From: Pedococcus cremeus
GTDB lineage: Bacteria > Actinomycetota > Actinomycetes > Actinomycetales > Dermatophilaceae
Assembly (NCBI RefSeq): GCF_900111375.1
Contig: NZ_FOHB01000002.1
Location: forward strand, 274,992 to 338,991
Length of the DNA stretch: 64,000 nt
Direction of reading: 5' to 3'
The notes below the pieces were generated by a model. It saw only the letters and a program-made list of their open reading frames with translations, was not told where the DNA came from and searched no databases. This document shows, piece by piece, positions 43,027 to 52,170 of the stretch; positions within the stretch are counted from its first letter, which is position 1; each line of letters starts with the position of its first letter. The position numbers were made by a program, and so were the translations under genes.

Positions 43027-44587
43027 CCGCGCGGGTGCGCAGCTCCTGCTTGCGCACCTTCTGCGTGGGGGTCTTCGGCAGCGCGTCCACCACCTCGACG
43101 TAGCGGGGCCGGGCGAAGCGCGGCAGCACCCGGTCGGCATGGGCGGCGACGTCCGCCGGCTCGAGCCGGGCCCCGGGTGCCGGCACGACCGCCAGCATCA
43201 CCTCGTCCTCGGTGCCCTCGGCACCGGCCGGCACGGCATACGCCGCCACCTCGGCGACGCCGTCGAGCCGGGCGATCGCGCTCTCCACCTCGAAGGAGGA
43301 GATGTTCTCGCCGCGCCGGCGGATGCAGTCCTTCGTGCGGTCGACGAAGGTGACCCAGCCGTCGTCGTCCATCACCCCGGAGTCGCCGGTGTGGAACCAG
43401 AAGTTCCGCCATGCGGCGACGGTCGCGTCCGGCAGCCCGGCGTACCCGGTCATGAAGCCGAAGGGCACCTTGGGTCGCACCATGATCTCGCCGACCTCGC
43501 CCGGGGGCAGCAGGTCGTCGGTCTCCGGGTCGCGGACCGTGACGTCGAACCACCGGTCGAGCACCAGGCCGGCGGTGCCCGGTCGCGACGCGCCGAGCCG
43601 GCCGTAGAGCGGGATGTTGACCTCCGTCATGCCGTAGGCCGAGACGACCTCGGTGATGCCGAACCGCTCGCGCCAGGCCCGTTCGTGCGAGGGCGGGTTC
43701 GGCACCGGGCAGATGACGCGCAGCGCGTGCTCCCGGTCGTCGGGGCGCGCCGGCTGGGCGACCACGAACTGCGACATCGCCCCCAGCAGGTTGGTGACCG
43801 TGCACCCGTGCTCGCGGATGTCCGACAGCCACGAGGAGGCGCTGAAGCGCGGGCGGAGCACCGCTGACGCACCGGCGATGAGGGTGGCGTAGAGCTGCAT
43901 GAACAGGCCGTTGGCGTGGAACAGCGGCATCGACACGTAGTAGCGGTCGGCGTCGGTGACCCCGAGCCCCTCGATGCTGCCGAGCCCGAAGAGGTAGCAG
44001 TGGGCGTGGGGCATGAGGACGCCCTTGGACGGGCCGGTGGTGCCGGAGGTGTACATCAGGCACGCGGTGTCGGACGCGGCCGGCAGCGGTCCGTCGTAGC
44101 CGGGGGCCTGCTCCCACCCCGCGAGGTCGAGCACCTCCAGCGCGGGCAGCTCCGGCAGCACCTCTGCCACGGCATGGGTTGCCTCGCCCACGGTGACGAC
44201 CACCCTGGCGCCGCAGTCGCGCAGCTGGTGGGCCAGGAAGTCGCCGCGCAGCCCGGTGTTGACCGGCACGATGACGGCCCCGATCCGGCCCAGCCCGAGC
44301 CAGAGCCGCACGAAGTCGAGCCCGTTCGGCAGGAGCACGGCGACGGCGTCGCCGGGTGCCACTCCCAGCCGGGCGCAGTGGGCGGCGACCTGGCGCGCCT
44401 GCCGCGCCGCCGCGGCATACGTCAGGCTGCCCTCCCCGATGACGGTGAGGAAGGTCTGGTCGCCACGCGCGTCGGCCTGCGCCTCGAGGACCTCGGGCAG
44501 CACCCAGCGCCGGTAGTCGTCCCTGTGCTCGTACACCGGGCCACCACACCAGAGCACGACCGGGTATGCCGTGTGTGCCGGCCCCAC
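42986..44587 (-). CDS. AMP-forming acyl-CoA synthetase (CaiC-like)
   Basis: A 533-residue adenylate-forming enzyme that activates a carboxylic acid with ATP and CoA. Motifs: the P-loop YTSGTTGPSKGV near residue 180, the adenine-binding YGMTE, the hinge-region aspartate in WFHTGDSG, and the C-terminal catalytic Lys in PKTPTQKVRK. The sequence type is like crotonobetaine/carnitine-CoA ligase and other ATP-dependent acyl-CoA ligases. The start is uncertain: GTG at 44587 gives the full frame, but a GTG about 18 codons downstream (at VYEHRDDYRRW) is equally plausible. It is divergent from a thiolase gene, which suggests a shared role in acyl-CoA metabolism. Confidence 0.88.
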   Translation of the reverse strand: MGPAHTAYPVVLWCGGPVYEHRDDYRRWVLPEVLEAQADARGDQTFLTVIGEGSLTYAAAARQARQVAAHCARLGVAPGDAVAVLLPNGLDFVRLWLGLGRIGAVIVPVNTGLRGDFLAHQLRDCGARVVVTVGEATHAVAEVLPELPALEVLDLAGWEQAPGYDGPLPAASDTACLMYTSGTTGPSKGVLMPHAHCYLFGLGSIEGLGVTDADRYYVSMPLFHANGLFMQLYATLIAGASAVLRPRFSASSWLSDIREHGCTVTNLLGAMSQFVVAQPARPDDREHALRVICPVPNPPSHERAWRERFGITEVVSAYGMTEVNIPLYGRLGASRPGTAGLVLDRWFDVTVRDPETDDLLPPGEVGEIMVRPKVPFGFMTGYAGLPDATVAAWRNFWFHTGDSGVMDDDGWVTFVDRTKDCIRRRGENISSFEVESAIARLDGVAEVAAYAVPAGAEGTEDEVMLAVVPAPGARLEPADVAAHADRVLPRFARPRYVEVVDALPKTPTQKVRKQELRTRAVTASTWDREGHRG

Positions 44588-44743
44588 TCCTGGGCCGACC
44601 GTTCGTGCCCGCGCACCATGGCCTCGTCGTCATGGGTGGCTAGCGTGGGAGGCCTGTCCCGCCACGGCCGCCCGACGGCCCGGTGCCGTGCGGCACCTCC
44701 GTGCGGGACCTCCGTGCGGGACCAACACGACGAAGGAGTGACC

Positions 44744-45931
44744 ATGGGAGTGCGTGAGGAGCTCGGCACCGACGTGCTGCTGACCGGCTGGGGGCACTCG
44801 CCGTTCGGGAAGCTGTCCGACGAGACGCTGGAGTCGCTCATCGTGGCGGTGGCGACGGAGGCCCTCGAGAACGCCGGAGTCGAGCCGGGCGACGTCGACG
44901 AGGTCTACCTCGGCCAGTTCAACGCCGGCATGGTGCCGCTCGCCTTCCCCTCGTCGCTGGTGCTGCAGGTCTCCGACGCGCTCGCGAACACCCCGGCCAC
45001 CCGGGTCGAGAACGCCTGCGCCTCCGGTTCGGCTGCGTTCCAGCAGGGAGTCAAGGCGCTGCTGGCGGGCACGGCGCGCACTGTGCTCGTGGTGGGCGCC
45101 GAGAAGATGACCCATGCGTCGGCCGACGTGGTGGGCGCCGCGCTGCTGGGCGCCGACTACGAGCTGGCCGGCACACCGTCGAGCACCGGCTTCGCGGGCA
45201 TCTTCGCCGAGGTCGCCCGCCACTACGAGAAGCGCTACGGGCCGGTGGGCGACACCCTCGGGCTCATCGCGGCCAAGAACCACCGCAACGGCGTCCGCAA
45301 CCCCTACGCCCAGCTGCGCAAGGACCTGGGGGTGGAGTTCTGCCAGACGGTGTCGGACAAGAACCCCGTGGTCGCCGAGCCGCTGCGCCGCACCGACTGC
45401 TCGCCCGTGTCGGACGGCGCGGCGGCCGTGGTGCTCTCGACCCGACCCACGGCGGGTGCCGCGACGGACCCGGTGCGGCTGGCCGGCTTCGATCACGCCA
45501 ACGACTTCCTGCCCGCGGCCAGGCGCGACCCGCTGGAGTTCGCCGGCAGCGTCGCCGCCTGGCAGCGGGCCATGACGATGGCCGGGGTCACCCTCGACGA
45601 CCTCGACCTCGCCGAGGTGCACGACTGCTTCACGATCGCCGAGCTGGTGCTCTACGAGGTGATGGGGCTCGCGCCTCGTGGCGAGGGACGCCGCGCCATC
45701 GAGGAGGGCTGGGTCGAGCGCGACGGCCGCCTGCCGGTCAACCTCTCGGGTGGCCTGAAGGCCAAGGGCCACCCGGTGGGGGCCACCGGTGTCTCCCAGC
45801 ACGTGCTGGCAGCCATGCAGCTCACCGGCACCGCGGGGGAGATGCAGCTTCCGGGGGCCCGACGGGCTGCGGTGCACAACATGGGCGGTCTTGCCGTGGC
45901 GAACTACGTGAGCGTGCTCGAGGCCGTCTGA
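44744..45931 (+). CDS. Thiolase family acetyl-CoA acetyltransferase
   Basis: A 395-residue thiolase. The nucleophilic Cys92 is in ENACASGSAA; the later HDCFTIAELV and GGLKAKGHPVGATG supply the remaining active-site residues. The sequence is of the SCP2/SCPx-like branch, which often works on steroid or branched side chains, though a general acetyl-CoA acetyltransferase is possible. ATG at 44744 has GAAGGAG upstream. It is divergent from the acyl-CoA ligase across 156 bases, consistent with a small acyl-CoA degradation unit. Confidence 0.9.
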   Translation: MGVREELGTDVLLTGWGHSPFGKLSDETLESLIVAVATEALENAGVEPGDVDEVYLGQFNAGMVPLAFPSSLVLQVSDALANTPATRVENACASGSAAFQQGVKALLAGTARTVLVVGAEKMTHASADVVGAALLGADYELAGTPSSTGFAGIFAEVARHYEKRYGPVGDTLGLIAAKNHRNGVRNPYAQLRKDLGVEFCQTVSDKNPVVAEPLRRTDCSPVSDGAAAVVLSTRPTAGAATDPVRLAGFDHANDFLPAARRDPLEFAGSVAAWQRAMTMAGVTLDDLDLAEVHDCFTIAELVLYEVMGLAPRGEGRRAIEEGWVERDGRLPVNLSGGLKAKGHPVGATGVSQHVLAAMQLTGTAGEMQLPGARRAAVHNMGGLAVANYVSVLEAV

Positions 45932-46079
45932 CGCCCCGGTCGGCGGTGGGACGGGCCTACCGGGAGGAGGACCTCATCCGCGCCGGGACGGTGGACCTGC
46001 CGTCGGCCGCTGCGACCATCGACCACATGGAAAAGTCTGACGGCTTGACCGAGGGCACCGTGACGGTGGCCGGGGCTCT

Positions 46080-46874
46080 GTGTACTACCGCCAGTTGGTG
46101 CGCGAGGCCGATGCGGTCCCCGGCGTGGACGCACCGGTCCCGATCGTGCACGTGCACGGGTTCGGCATCTCGGGCAGCTACCTCGTGCCCACGGCGCGGC
46201 TCCTCGCCACCCGCGCCGTCAACGTCGTACCGGACCTGCCGGGCTACGGGCGCAGCGAGCGGCGCGAGCACGTGCTGGGTATCCCTGCGCTGGCCGAGGC
46301 GCTGCTGGGCACCATCGACGCGTTGGGCCTCGAGAAGGTCGTGCTCGTCGGCAACTCGATGGGCTGTCCCATCAGCCTGGAGGTCGCCCACGCGGCGCCG
46401 GAGCGGGTGCACCGCCTCGTGCTGGTGTCGCCTGCTGGCGGCATCCAGAACCAGCCGCTGTCGAGGGCGCTCGTGCAGCTGGCCGTGGATGCCGTGCGTG
46501 AGAGTCCGCGCATGGCTCGGGTCGCGGTGCCCGACTACCTGCACTTCGGGCCGGTGAACGCCTTCCGGCTGTTCAGCGAGCTCACCCGGTTCCCCTCGCT
46601 CGAGCGGCTGTTGGCGACACCGGTGCCTGCACTGGCGGTGCTGGGCAGCCGGGACCCGCTGATGCCCCGACCCGCGCGGGTCCGCGAGGTGGGCCGCCAG
46701 GCGCCCCGGCACGTCAGCGTCGTGCTGGTCGAGGGCGCTGCCCACGCCATCAACTTCAGCCACCCCGGGGAGCTCGCGCACGTCATCGGCGCGTGGCTGG
46801 ACGGCGAGGAGATCGTCGACGACCCGACTCAGCCCGGCCGTGCCCGGCTGCTGGAGATCCCGCGACCGGACTGA
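46080..46874 (+). CDS. Alpha/beta hydrolase, probably with a frameshift near its start
   Basis: An alpha/beta hydrolase fold protein of 264 residues from GTG 46080. The oxyanion region is HVHGFGISGSY, the nucleophile elbow GNSMG, the acid GSRDPLMP, and the catalytic His is in GAAHAINFSHP. The first beta-strand that normally precedes the HG motif is almost missing from this start. A matching N-terminus (MEKSDGLTEGTVTVAGA) exists just upstream from ATG 46027, but in another frame; removing one TG from the TGTGT run at about 46078-46083 would join them as AGALYYRQL. Either the sequence or the gene carries a two-base shift, or the short form is real. Substrate unknown. Confidence 0.75.
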   Translation: MYYRQLVREADAVPGVDAPVPIVHVHGFGISGSYLVPTARLLATRAVNVVPDLPGYGRSERREHVLGIPALAEALLGTIDALGLEKVVLVGNSMGCPISLEVAHAAPERVHRLVLVSPAGGIQNQPLSRALVQLAVDAVRESPRMARVAVPDYLHFGPVNAFRLFSELTRFPSLERLLATPVPALAVLGSRDPLMPRPARVREVGRQAPRHVSVVLVEGAAHAINFSHPGELAHVIGAWLDGEEIVDDPTQPGRARLLEIPRPD

Positions 46875-47052
46875 GCGGCGAAGCCTCACGGCGCAGTCAG
46901 CGCGCCACCTGGCACCCCTCGGGCCGGCCGCCGCAAAGTACCCCACCGAGGGAGCGGGTGACGGAAGTCCCTACAGCCTTGTGCCGACGCTTCCTACGGT
47001 GGAGGAGCGGACCTCCTCCGACGTCCGCGGGCACCGGGAAGGACGGTCGACG

Positions 47053-48222
47053 ATGACCGCAGCGGACGGCACACGGCAGCAGCACCTGACGCTCGGGGTG
47101 ATGGCGCGCTCACAGAAGGAGAACGAGCGGCGGCTGCCGATCCACCCGCACCACCTGCCACGGGTGGCGGCCGACCTGCGGGAGCGCATCGTCCTCGAGG
47201 AGGGCTACGGCGAGCGGTTCGGCGTCACGGACGACGCCCTGCGCGAGCTCGTGGGCGCGGTCCGCCCTCGCGCTGAGGTCATCGAGAGCTGTGACGTGGT
47301 CCTGCAGCCGAAGCCGGTGCTGAGCGACCTCGCCGAGATGCGCTTCGGGCAGATCTTCTGGGGCTGGCCGCACTGCGTCCAGGACGAGAAGCTCACCCAG
47401 CTCGCCATCGACAAGCACCTCACCCTCATCGCGTTCGAGGCGATGAACCACTGGAACCGCGACGGGTCGTTCAACCTGCACGTGTTCCACAAGAACAACG
47501 AGATGGCGGGCTACTGCTCGGTGCTGCACGCCCTCCAGCTCGCCGGGGTGACCGGTGACTTCGGCCGCAAGCTGCGCGCGGCGGTCATCGGGTTCGGCGC
47601 CACCGCGCGCGGAGCGGTGTCCGCGCTCAACGGGCTCGGGATCTTCGACGTCGACGTCCTGACCCACCGCGAGGTGGCCGCCGTCGCCGCACCGATCCAC
47701 ACCGCCCGCATCGTGCACTTCGACGACCGCACCGAGGAGCGGATGAGCCACGCGGTGACCGAACGCGGCCCGGTGCCGCTCGCCGGCTTCCTCGCCGAGC
47801 ACGACGTCGTCGTGAACTGCGTGCTGCAGGACACCGATCGCCCGGCCGTGTTCATGAGCGAGGACGACCTGCCCGGCGTGCGGCGGGGCACGGTGGTGGT
47901 CGACGTCTCGTGCGACGAGGGGATGGGCTTCAGCTGGGCGCGCCCGACCAGCTTCGCCGACCCGGTGTTCGAGGTGGGCGACGGCGTCCTCTACTACGCC
48001 GTGGACCACAGCCCGTCGTACCTCTGGAGCTCGGCGACGTGGGAGATCAGCGAGGCGCTCCTGCCGTTCGTGCGCACGGTGCTCGACGGACCCGAGGCGT
48101 GGGAGGAGCACCCGACGGTGCGCCGGGCCATCGAGATCCGGGACGGCGTCATCCAGAACGCCGCGATCCTGTCGTTCCAGGGCCGTTCGCCGGTGCACCC
48201 GCACTACCCGCTGGCCACCTAG
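47053..48222 (+). CDS. Alanine dehydrogenase/PNT-fold enzyme, probable N5-(carboxyethyl)ornithine synthase
   Basis: A 389-residue protein with an AlaDH/PNT N-terminal domain (SQKENERRLPIHPHHLPRV, with EGYGERFGV and QPKPVL) and a Rossmann NAD(P) domain (AAVIGFGATARGAVSALNG). The variant residues and the FEAMNHWN and DVSCDEGMGFSWARPTSF segments fit N5-(carboxyethyl)ornithine synthase, which reductively joins pyruvate to the side chain of ornithine or lysine, better than alanine dehydrogenase. ATG at 47053 is chosen; ATG at 47101 would remove 16 unconserved residues. A TACGGT box near 46992 may be its -10. It overlaps the P-type ATPase gene stop to stop by four bases. Confidence 0.72.
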   Translation: MTAADGTRQQHLTLGVMARSQKENERRLPIHPHHLPRVAADLRERIVLEEGYGERFGVTDDALRELVGAVRPRAEVIESCDVVLQPKPVLSDLAEMRFGQIFWGWPHCVQDEKLTQLAIDKHLTLIAFEAMNHWNRDGSFNLHVFHKNNEMAGYCSVLHALQLAGVTGDFGRKLRAAVIGFGATARGAVSALNGLGIFDVDVLTHREVAAVAAPIHTARIVHFDDRTEERMSHAVTERGPVPLAGFLAEHDVVVNCVLQDTDRPAVFMSEDDLPGVRRGTVVVDVSCDEGMGFSWARPTSFADPVFEVGDGVLYYAVDHSPSYLWSSATWEISEALLPFVRTVLDGPEAWEEHPTVRRAIEIRDGVIQNAAILSFQGRSPVHPHYPLAT

Positions 48223-51029
48223 CGCCTGCCCGACCGCCGCCGAGCGAGCGCGCGCAGCACCAGCTTGCGCAGCTCGCTCGCCCACAGCACCGTGCTGGCG
48301 AGCCCGACGCAGAGGGCCCACTGTCGTAGCGACAGCGGCTCGGTGCCGAACGCCTCGTTCAGCACCGGCACGTGCACGACCGCCACCTGCAGCACGGTCG
48401 ACACGGCCACGGCACCCCACAGCCACCGGTTGGACAGCAGCCGGTGGAACGCCGTCCCCGTCTCCGAGCGGGCGTTGAACGCGTTGAACAGCTGGGCCAG
48501 CACCAGCACCGTGAAGCCGGCAGTGCGGGCCGTGGCCAGCGACTGTGTCCCCTCGACGAGGCCCCCGGGCAGCAGGAGGTCGATGGCCGCGAGCGTGGCG
48601 GCCGCCATCACGAGCCCGACGAACAGCACGCCGACCCACATCCGGCGGTCGATGACCCGCTCGTCGACCGTCCGCGGGGGCCGGCTCATGACGTCCTCGG
48701 TCTCGGCGTCGAGGCCCATCGCGAGGGCGGGAGCGCTGTCGGTGAGCAGGTTGATCCAGAGGATCTGGGTGGCGAGGAGGGGCAGGACGAGGGCTCCATC
48801 GGCGTGGGCGAGGCCGATGACACCGGCCAGGACCACCCCGAGGAAGACGGTCAGGACCTCGCCGATGTTCGAGGAGAGCAGGTAGCGCAGGAACTTCTTG
48901 ATGTTGAGGAAGATGTCGCGGCCTTCGCGCACGGCCCTCACGATGGTGGCGAAGTTGTCGTCGGCCAGCACCATCTTGGCGGCCTCCTTCGTCACCTCGG
49001 TGCCGCCCCGGCCCATGGCGACCCCGATGTCCGCGGACTTCAGGGCGGGGGCGTCGTTGACGCCGTCACCGGTCATCGCGACCACCTGGCCGTCGGCCTG
49101 AAGGGCGTCCACGATCCGCAGCTTGTGGTGCGGCGTCACCCGGGCGTACACGTTGCGACGGCGCACCACCTCGCGGAAGCCGTCGTCGTCGAGGGCGTCG
49201 AGCTCGGTGCCCGAGACCGCGGCGACCTCGCCGGGGGAGATGCCGAGGTCGCGGGCGATGCGGGCCGCGGTGCGGGGGTGGTCGCCGGTGATCATGACGA
49301 CCCGCACCCCGGCCCGGTGGGCCTCGGCCACCGCTGCCGCCGCCTCCGGCCGGGGCGGGTCGATGATGCCCACCATCCCCGCGTAGACCAGCCCTTGCTC
49401 CAGCGACTCGTCGACGGGCGGCGGCTCGGTCACCTCGAGGGGGAGGTAGGCCACGGCGAGGGTGCGGAACGCCTCACCCGACAGCCGCTCGACATCGGCG
49501 AGCACCGCTGCCCGCCACCGGTCGTCGAGCCGCTCGACGGTGTCCCCGACCCGGATCCGCGTGCACTGCCCGAGCAGCACGTCGGGAGCTCCCTTGGTCA
49601 CCACCGCGATCATCCCCGCCCGCGAGGCGTCGGTGTGCAGGCTCGACATCAGCTTGCGCTCGGAGGTGAAGGGGATCTCGGCCACCCGGGTGAAGCGGCG
49701 GGTGCGCCGGTCCTGGGTGCCCAGCTTCGCCTCCGCCACCAGGAAGGACGCCTCGGTGGGGTCGCCCTGGACGACCCACTCGCCGTCCTGCTCCTGCAGC
49801 GTCGCGTTGTTCGCCAGGCAGCCGCCGGTGAGGACCTCTGCTGTGGCGCGCCACAGGGGGTCGTCCGCCTGCAGCGTGGTGCCGCGGCGCAGCAGCTCGC
49901 CGACCGGCCGGTACCCGGCGCCGGTCACCTCGACCTCCCCGAGCGGGGTGACCACGCGGCCGATCGTCATCTCGCCCTTGGTCAGCGTGCCGGTCTTGTC
50001 GGAGCAGACGACCGAGGCGGAGCCCAGCGTCTCCACCGACGAGAGTTGCTTGACGATGGCGTTGTGGGCGGCCATGCGCTGCACCCCCAGGGCCAGCACC
50101 ACCGACAGCACTGCCGGCAGGCCTTCGGGCACCGCGGCGACGGCCAGGGAGACGCCCAGCAGGAGGGTGGTGACGACGTCGTCGACGCTGTGGACCCCGA
50201 AGAACAGGAGCACGGTCACCATCACGACGACGGCGATGGTCACCACGGCGACCCCGAGCATCCTGCCCACCCGCGCGATCTCGCGCTGGAGCGGGGTGGG
50301 CTGCTCGCGCGTCGCGTGGAGCAGGTCGGCGATCCGGCCCATCTCGGTGGCCATGCCGGTGGCGGTGACCACCGCCCGGCCCACGCCCTGGGCGACCGCC
50401 GTGCCGCTCCAGACCATGTTGGTCCGGTCGCCGAGGCCGGTGGCGCCGCTCAGGGTCGTGGCGTCCTTGAGCACGGCCTCGCTCTCACCGGTCAGCGAGG
50501 CCTCGATGACCTTGAGGGCTGCGGCGCTGACGAGCCGGGCGTCGGCGGGCACCGTGTCGCCCTCGGCGAGCAGCAGGACGTCACCGGCGACGATGTCGCG
50601 GGTGGGCACCACCACCTGTTCGCCGTCGCGCACCACCGTGGCGACGGTGGCGGACAGGCGCTTCAGGGCCTCGACGGCACGCTCGGCCCGGGCCTGCTGG
50701 GCGAAGCCGAGCACGGCGTTGAGCACCACCACGACCGCGATGACGATGGCGTCGAAGGGCCATCCCTCCGCCCCCTCGAAGACCCACGCGGCGAAGGACA
50801 CCATGATGGCGGCGAGCAGCAGGTAGATGAGCGGGTCTCGGAAGTGCCGCAGGAAGCGCCGCCAGGCCGGCACGGGGGCAACGGCGAGCAGCTCGTTGGG
50901 CCCGACCGCCGCCAGCCGGCTCGACGCCTCGTCGACGGCCAGCCCCGACGACGGGTCGGTGCCCAGTGCCGCCGCCACGGCCCCGGCGTCGCGGAGCCAG
51001 GGGGCGGACTCGGCGGTGGAGGTCTCCAT
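48219..51029 (-). CDS. Cation-transporting P-type ATPase, calcium type (P2A)
   Basis: A 936-residue membrane pump. It has the actuator motif LTGES, phosphorylation site DKTGTLT, nucleotide-binding KGAPD and the hinge MTGDGVNDAP. Membrane helix 4 carries PEGLPA and helix 6 NLLTDSAPA, the calcium-site pattern of SERCA/PMR1-like P2A pumps; ten helices are expected. It probably exports Ca2+, possibly Mn2+. ATG at 51029 has AGGAGG upstream. The frame continues upstream without coding character. It is divergent from an ATP-binding regulator gene. Confidence 0.92.
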   Translation of the reverse strand: METSTAESAPWLRDAGAVAAALGTDPSSGLAVDEASSRLAAVGPNELLAVAPVPAWRRFLRHFRDPLIYLLLAAIMVSFAAWVFEGAEGWPFDAIVIAVVVVLNAVLGFAQQARAERAVEALKRLSATVATVVRDGEQVVVPTRDIVAGDVLLLAEGDTVPADARLVSAAALKVIEASLTGESEAVLKDATTLSGATGLGDRTNMVWSGTAVAQGVGRAVVTATGMATEMGRIADLLHATREQPTPLQREIARVGRMLGVAVVTIAVVVMVTVLLFFGVHSVDDVVTTLLLGVSLAVAAVPEGLPAVLSVVLALGVQRMAAHNAIVKQLSSVETLGSASVVCSDKTGTLTKGEMTIGRVVTPLGEVEVTGAGYRPVGELLRRGTTLQADDPLWRATAEVLTGGCLANNATLQEQDGEWVVQGDPTEASFLVAEAKLGTQDRRTRRFTRVAEIPFTSERKLMSSLHTDASRAGMIAVVTKGAPDVLLGQCTRIRVGDTVERLDDRWRAAVLADVERLSGEAFRTLAVAYLPLEVTEPPPVDESLEQGLVYAGMVGIIDPPRPEAAAAVAEAHRAGVRVVMITGDHPRTAARIARDLGISPGEVAAVSGTELDALDDDGFREVVRRRNVYARVTPHHKLRIVDALQADGQVVAMTGDGVNDAPALKSADIGVAMGRGGTEVTKEAAKMVLADDNFATIVRAVREGRDIFLNIKKFLRYLLSSNIGEVLTVFLGVVLAGVIGLAHADGALVLPLLATQILWINLLTDSAPALAMGLDAETEDVMSRPPRTVDERVIDRRMWVGVLFVGLVMAAATLAAIDLLLPGGLVEGTQSLATARTAGFTVLVLAQLFNAFNARSETGTAFHRLLSNRWLWGAVAVSTVLQVAVVHVPVLNEAFGTEPLSLRQWALCVGLASTVLWASELRKLVLRALARRRSGRR

Positions 51030-51216
51030 GCCCCACCTCCTGCTGCGGCCCCGGGCGTCGCCGTGGGCGCCCTCCGACGCCTCCCACTGTGCCACCCGGC
51101 CCGGTCGAGGGGGCCCGGTATGCCGCCCCACGGCTGCCGTTGCCGCGCGGGGCCCGCGTGGGCCCGGTAGCGTGCTCATCAGCAGGGGCTGCTGCGAGAC
51201 CAACAACAGGACGTCG

Positions 51217-52023
51217 ATGACGGGTAGAGGTGAGCACCACGGTGAGCGACGGTCATGGGCCGGCGCCAACTGGGCCGCTCCCGTCACCGTCGGCCGGGAC
51301 GGCGGGCTGAGGGTGTACCCCTACGGCGACGTCTGGATCATCGAGGCCGACACGCCCCTGCCGCGGCTCGGGGCGGACGTCGACCACGCCGTGCAGACGG
51401 CCCTGGCGGAGTGCCCACGAGGCGTCGTGCTCGTGTTGCCCGAGGGGATGAGCGACCTCGACGATGACTCGCTGGCGGTGTTGCGGCCCCTCGTCGAGCA
51501 CGCCGAGGCGTGGCCCGAGACGCCGCTCGTGGTGGCCTGCCACGACCCGGGCGTGCTGGAGCAGCTGCGGGAGCGGCTGGGTGGCACCTTCCTGCGGTTC
51601 GTCTCCTCGATGCTGGCCGGCACCGCACAGGTCGCCGACGGGCCCGAGCCACTGCAGGCGGAGCTGGTCCTGCCGCGGCACCCCGCCTCCGTCGGGGCCG
51701 CACGGCGCTTCCTCGGTCGCACCTGTGAGGAGTGGCACCTCGAGGGCTGTGTCGACGCCGGCTCCCTGGTGGTCAGCGAGCTGGCGGCCAACGCGGTCCA
51801 GCACACGGTCGACCAGATCCGGGTGACGCTCGTGAGCGACGGCAGCACCTTGCGCATCGGTGTGCGCGACCAGACGCGAGACGCGCCGGCCACCGTCGCG
51901 GCCGACATCGAGTCGCTCAACGGCCGCGGGCTCGTGGTCGTCGAGGCGCTCTCGGCGTCGTGCGGAGCCCTGCCGACGGGCGACGGCGGCAAGCTCGTCT
52001 GGGCGCGCATCACCGCCTCCTGA
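51217..52023 (+). CDS. Anti-sigma-like ATP-binding protein (STAS-like plus HATPase)
   Basis: A 268-residue cytoplasmic protein. Residues about 25-125 resemble a STAS/anti-sigma-antagonist-like domain (LRVYPYGDVWIIEADTP, RGVVLVLPEGMSDLDDDSL). The C-terminal 120 residues are a HATPase_c fold of the RsbW/SpoIIAB type, with the N-box SLVVSELAANAVQHT and G-box NGRGLVVVEAL. Such proteins regulate sigma factors or act as serine kinases in stress signalling. No sigma factor lies next to it. ATG at 51217 is the best start; later GTG starts are possible. A TAGCGT box at about 51168 may be the -10. Confidence 0.8.
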   Translation: MTGRGEHHGERRSWAGANWAAPVTVGRDGGLRVYPYGDVWIIEADTPLPRLGADVDHAVQTALAECPRGVVLVLPEGMSDLDDDSLAVLRPLVEHAEAWPETPLVVACHDPGVLEQLRERLGGTFLRFVSSMLAGTAQVADGPEPLQAELVLPRHPASVGAARRFLGRTCEEWHLEGCVDAGSLVVSELAANAVQHTVDQIRVTLVSDGSTLRIGVRDQTRDAPATVAADIESLNGRGLVVVEALSASCGALPTGDGGKLVWARITAS

Positions 52024-52170
52024 CTGTCCGCCTCCTGACCGTGGCCACGGTCAGCGGCCTCAGGCGGCGACCACCTGACGGCGACCGGCGCCGGACGTCT
52101 CCGATTGCCGGACCCCCGGGCCGGGTATACGGTCCCCGACGGGTGGGCAAGCACTCTTACGGAGGGCGCC

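Noticed and set aside
48372-51170. A 932-codon plus-strand open frame opposite the P-type ATPase
   Set aside because: The translation is rich in His, Gly and Arg, without domain motifs, and mirrors a gene with all P-type ATPase motifs.
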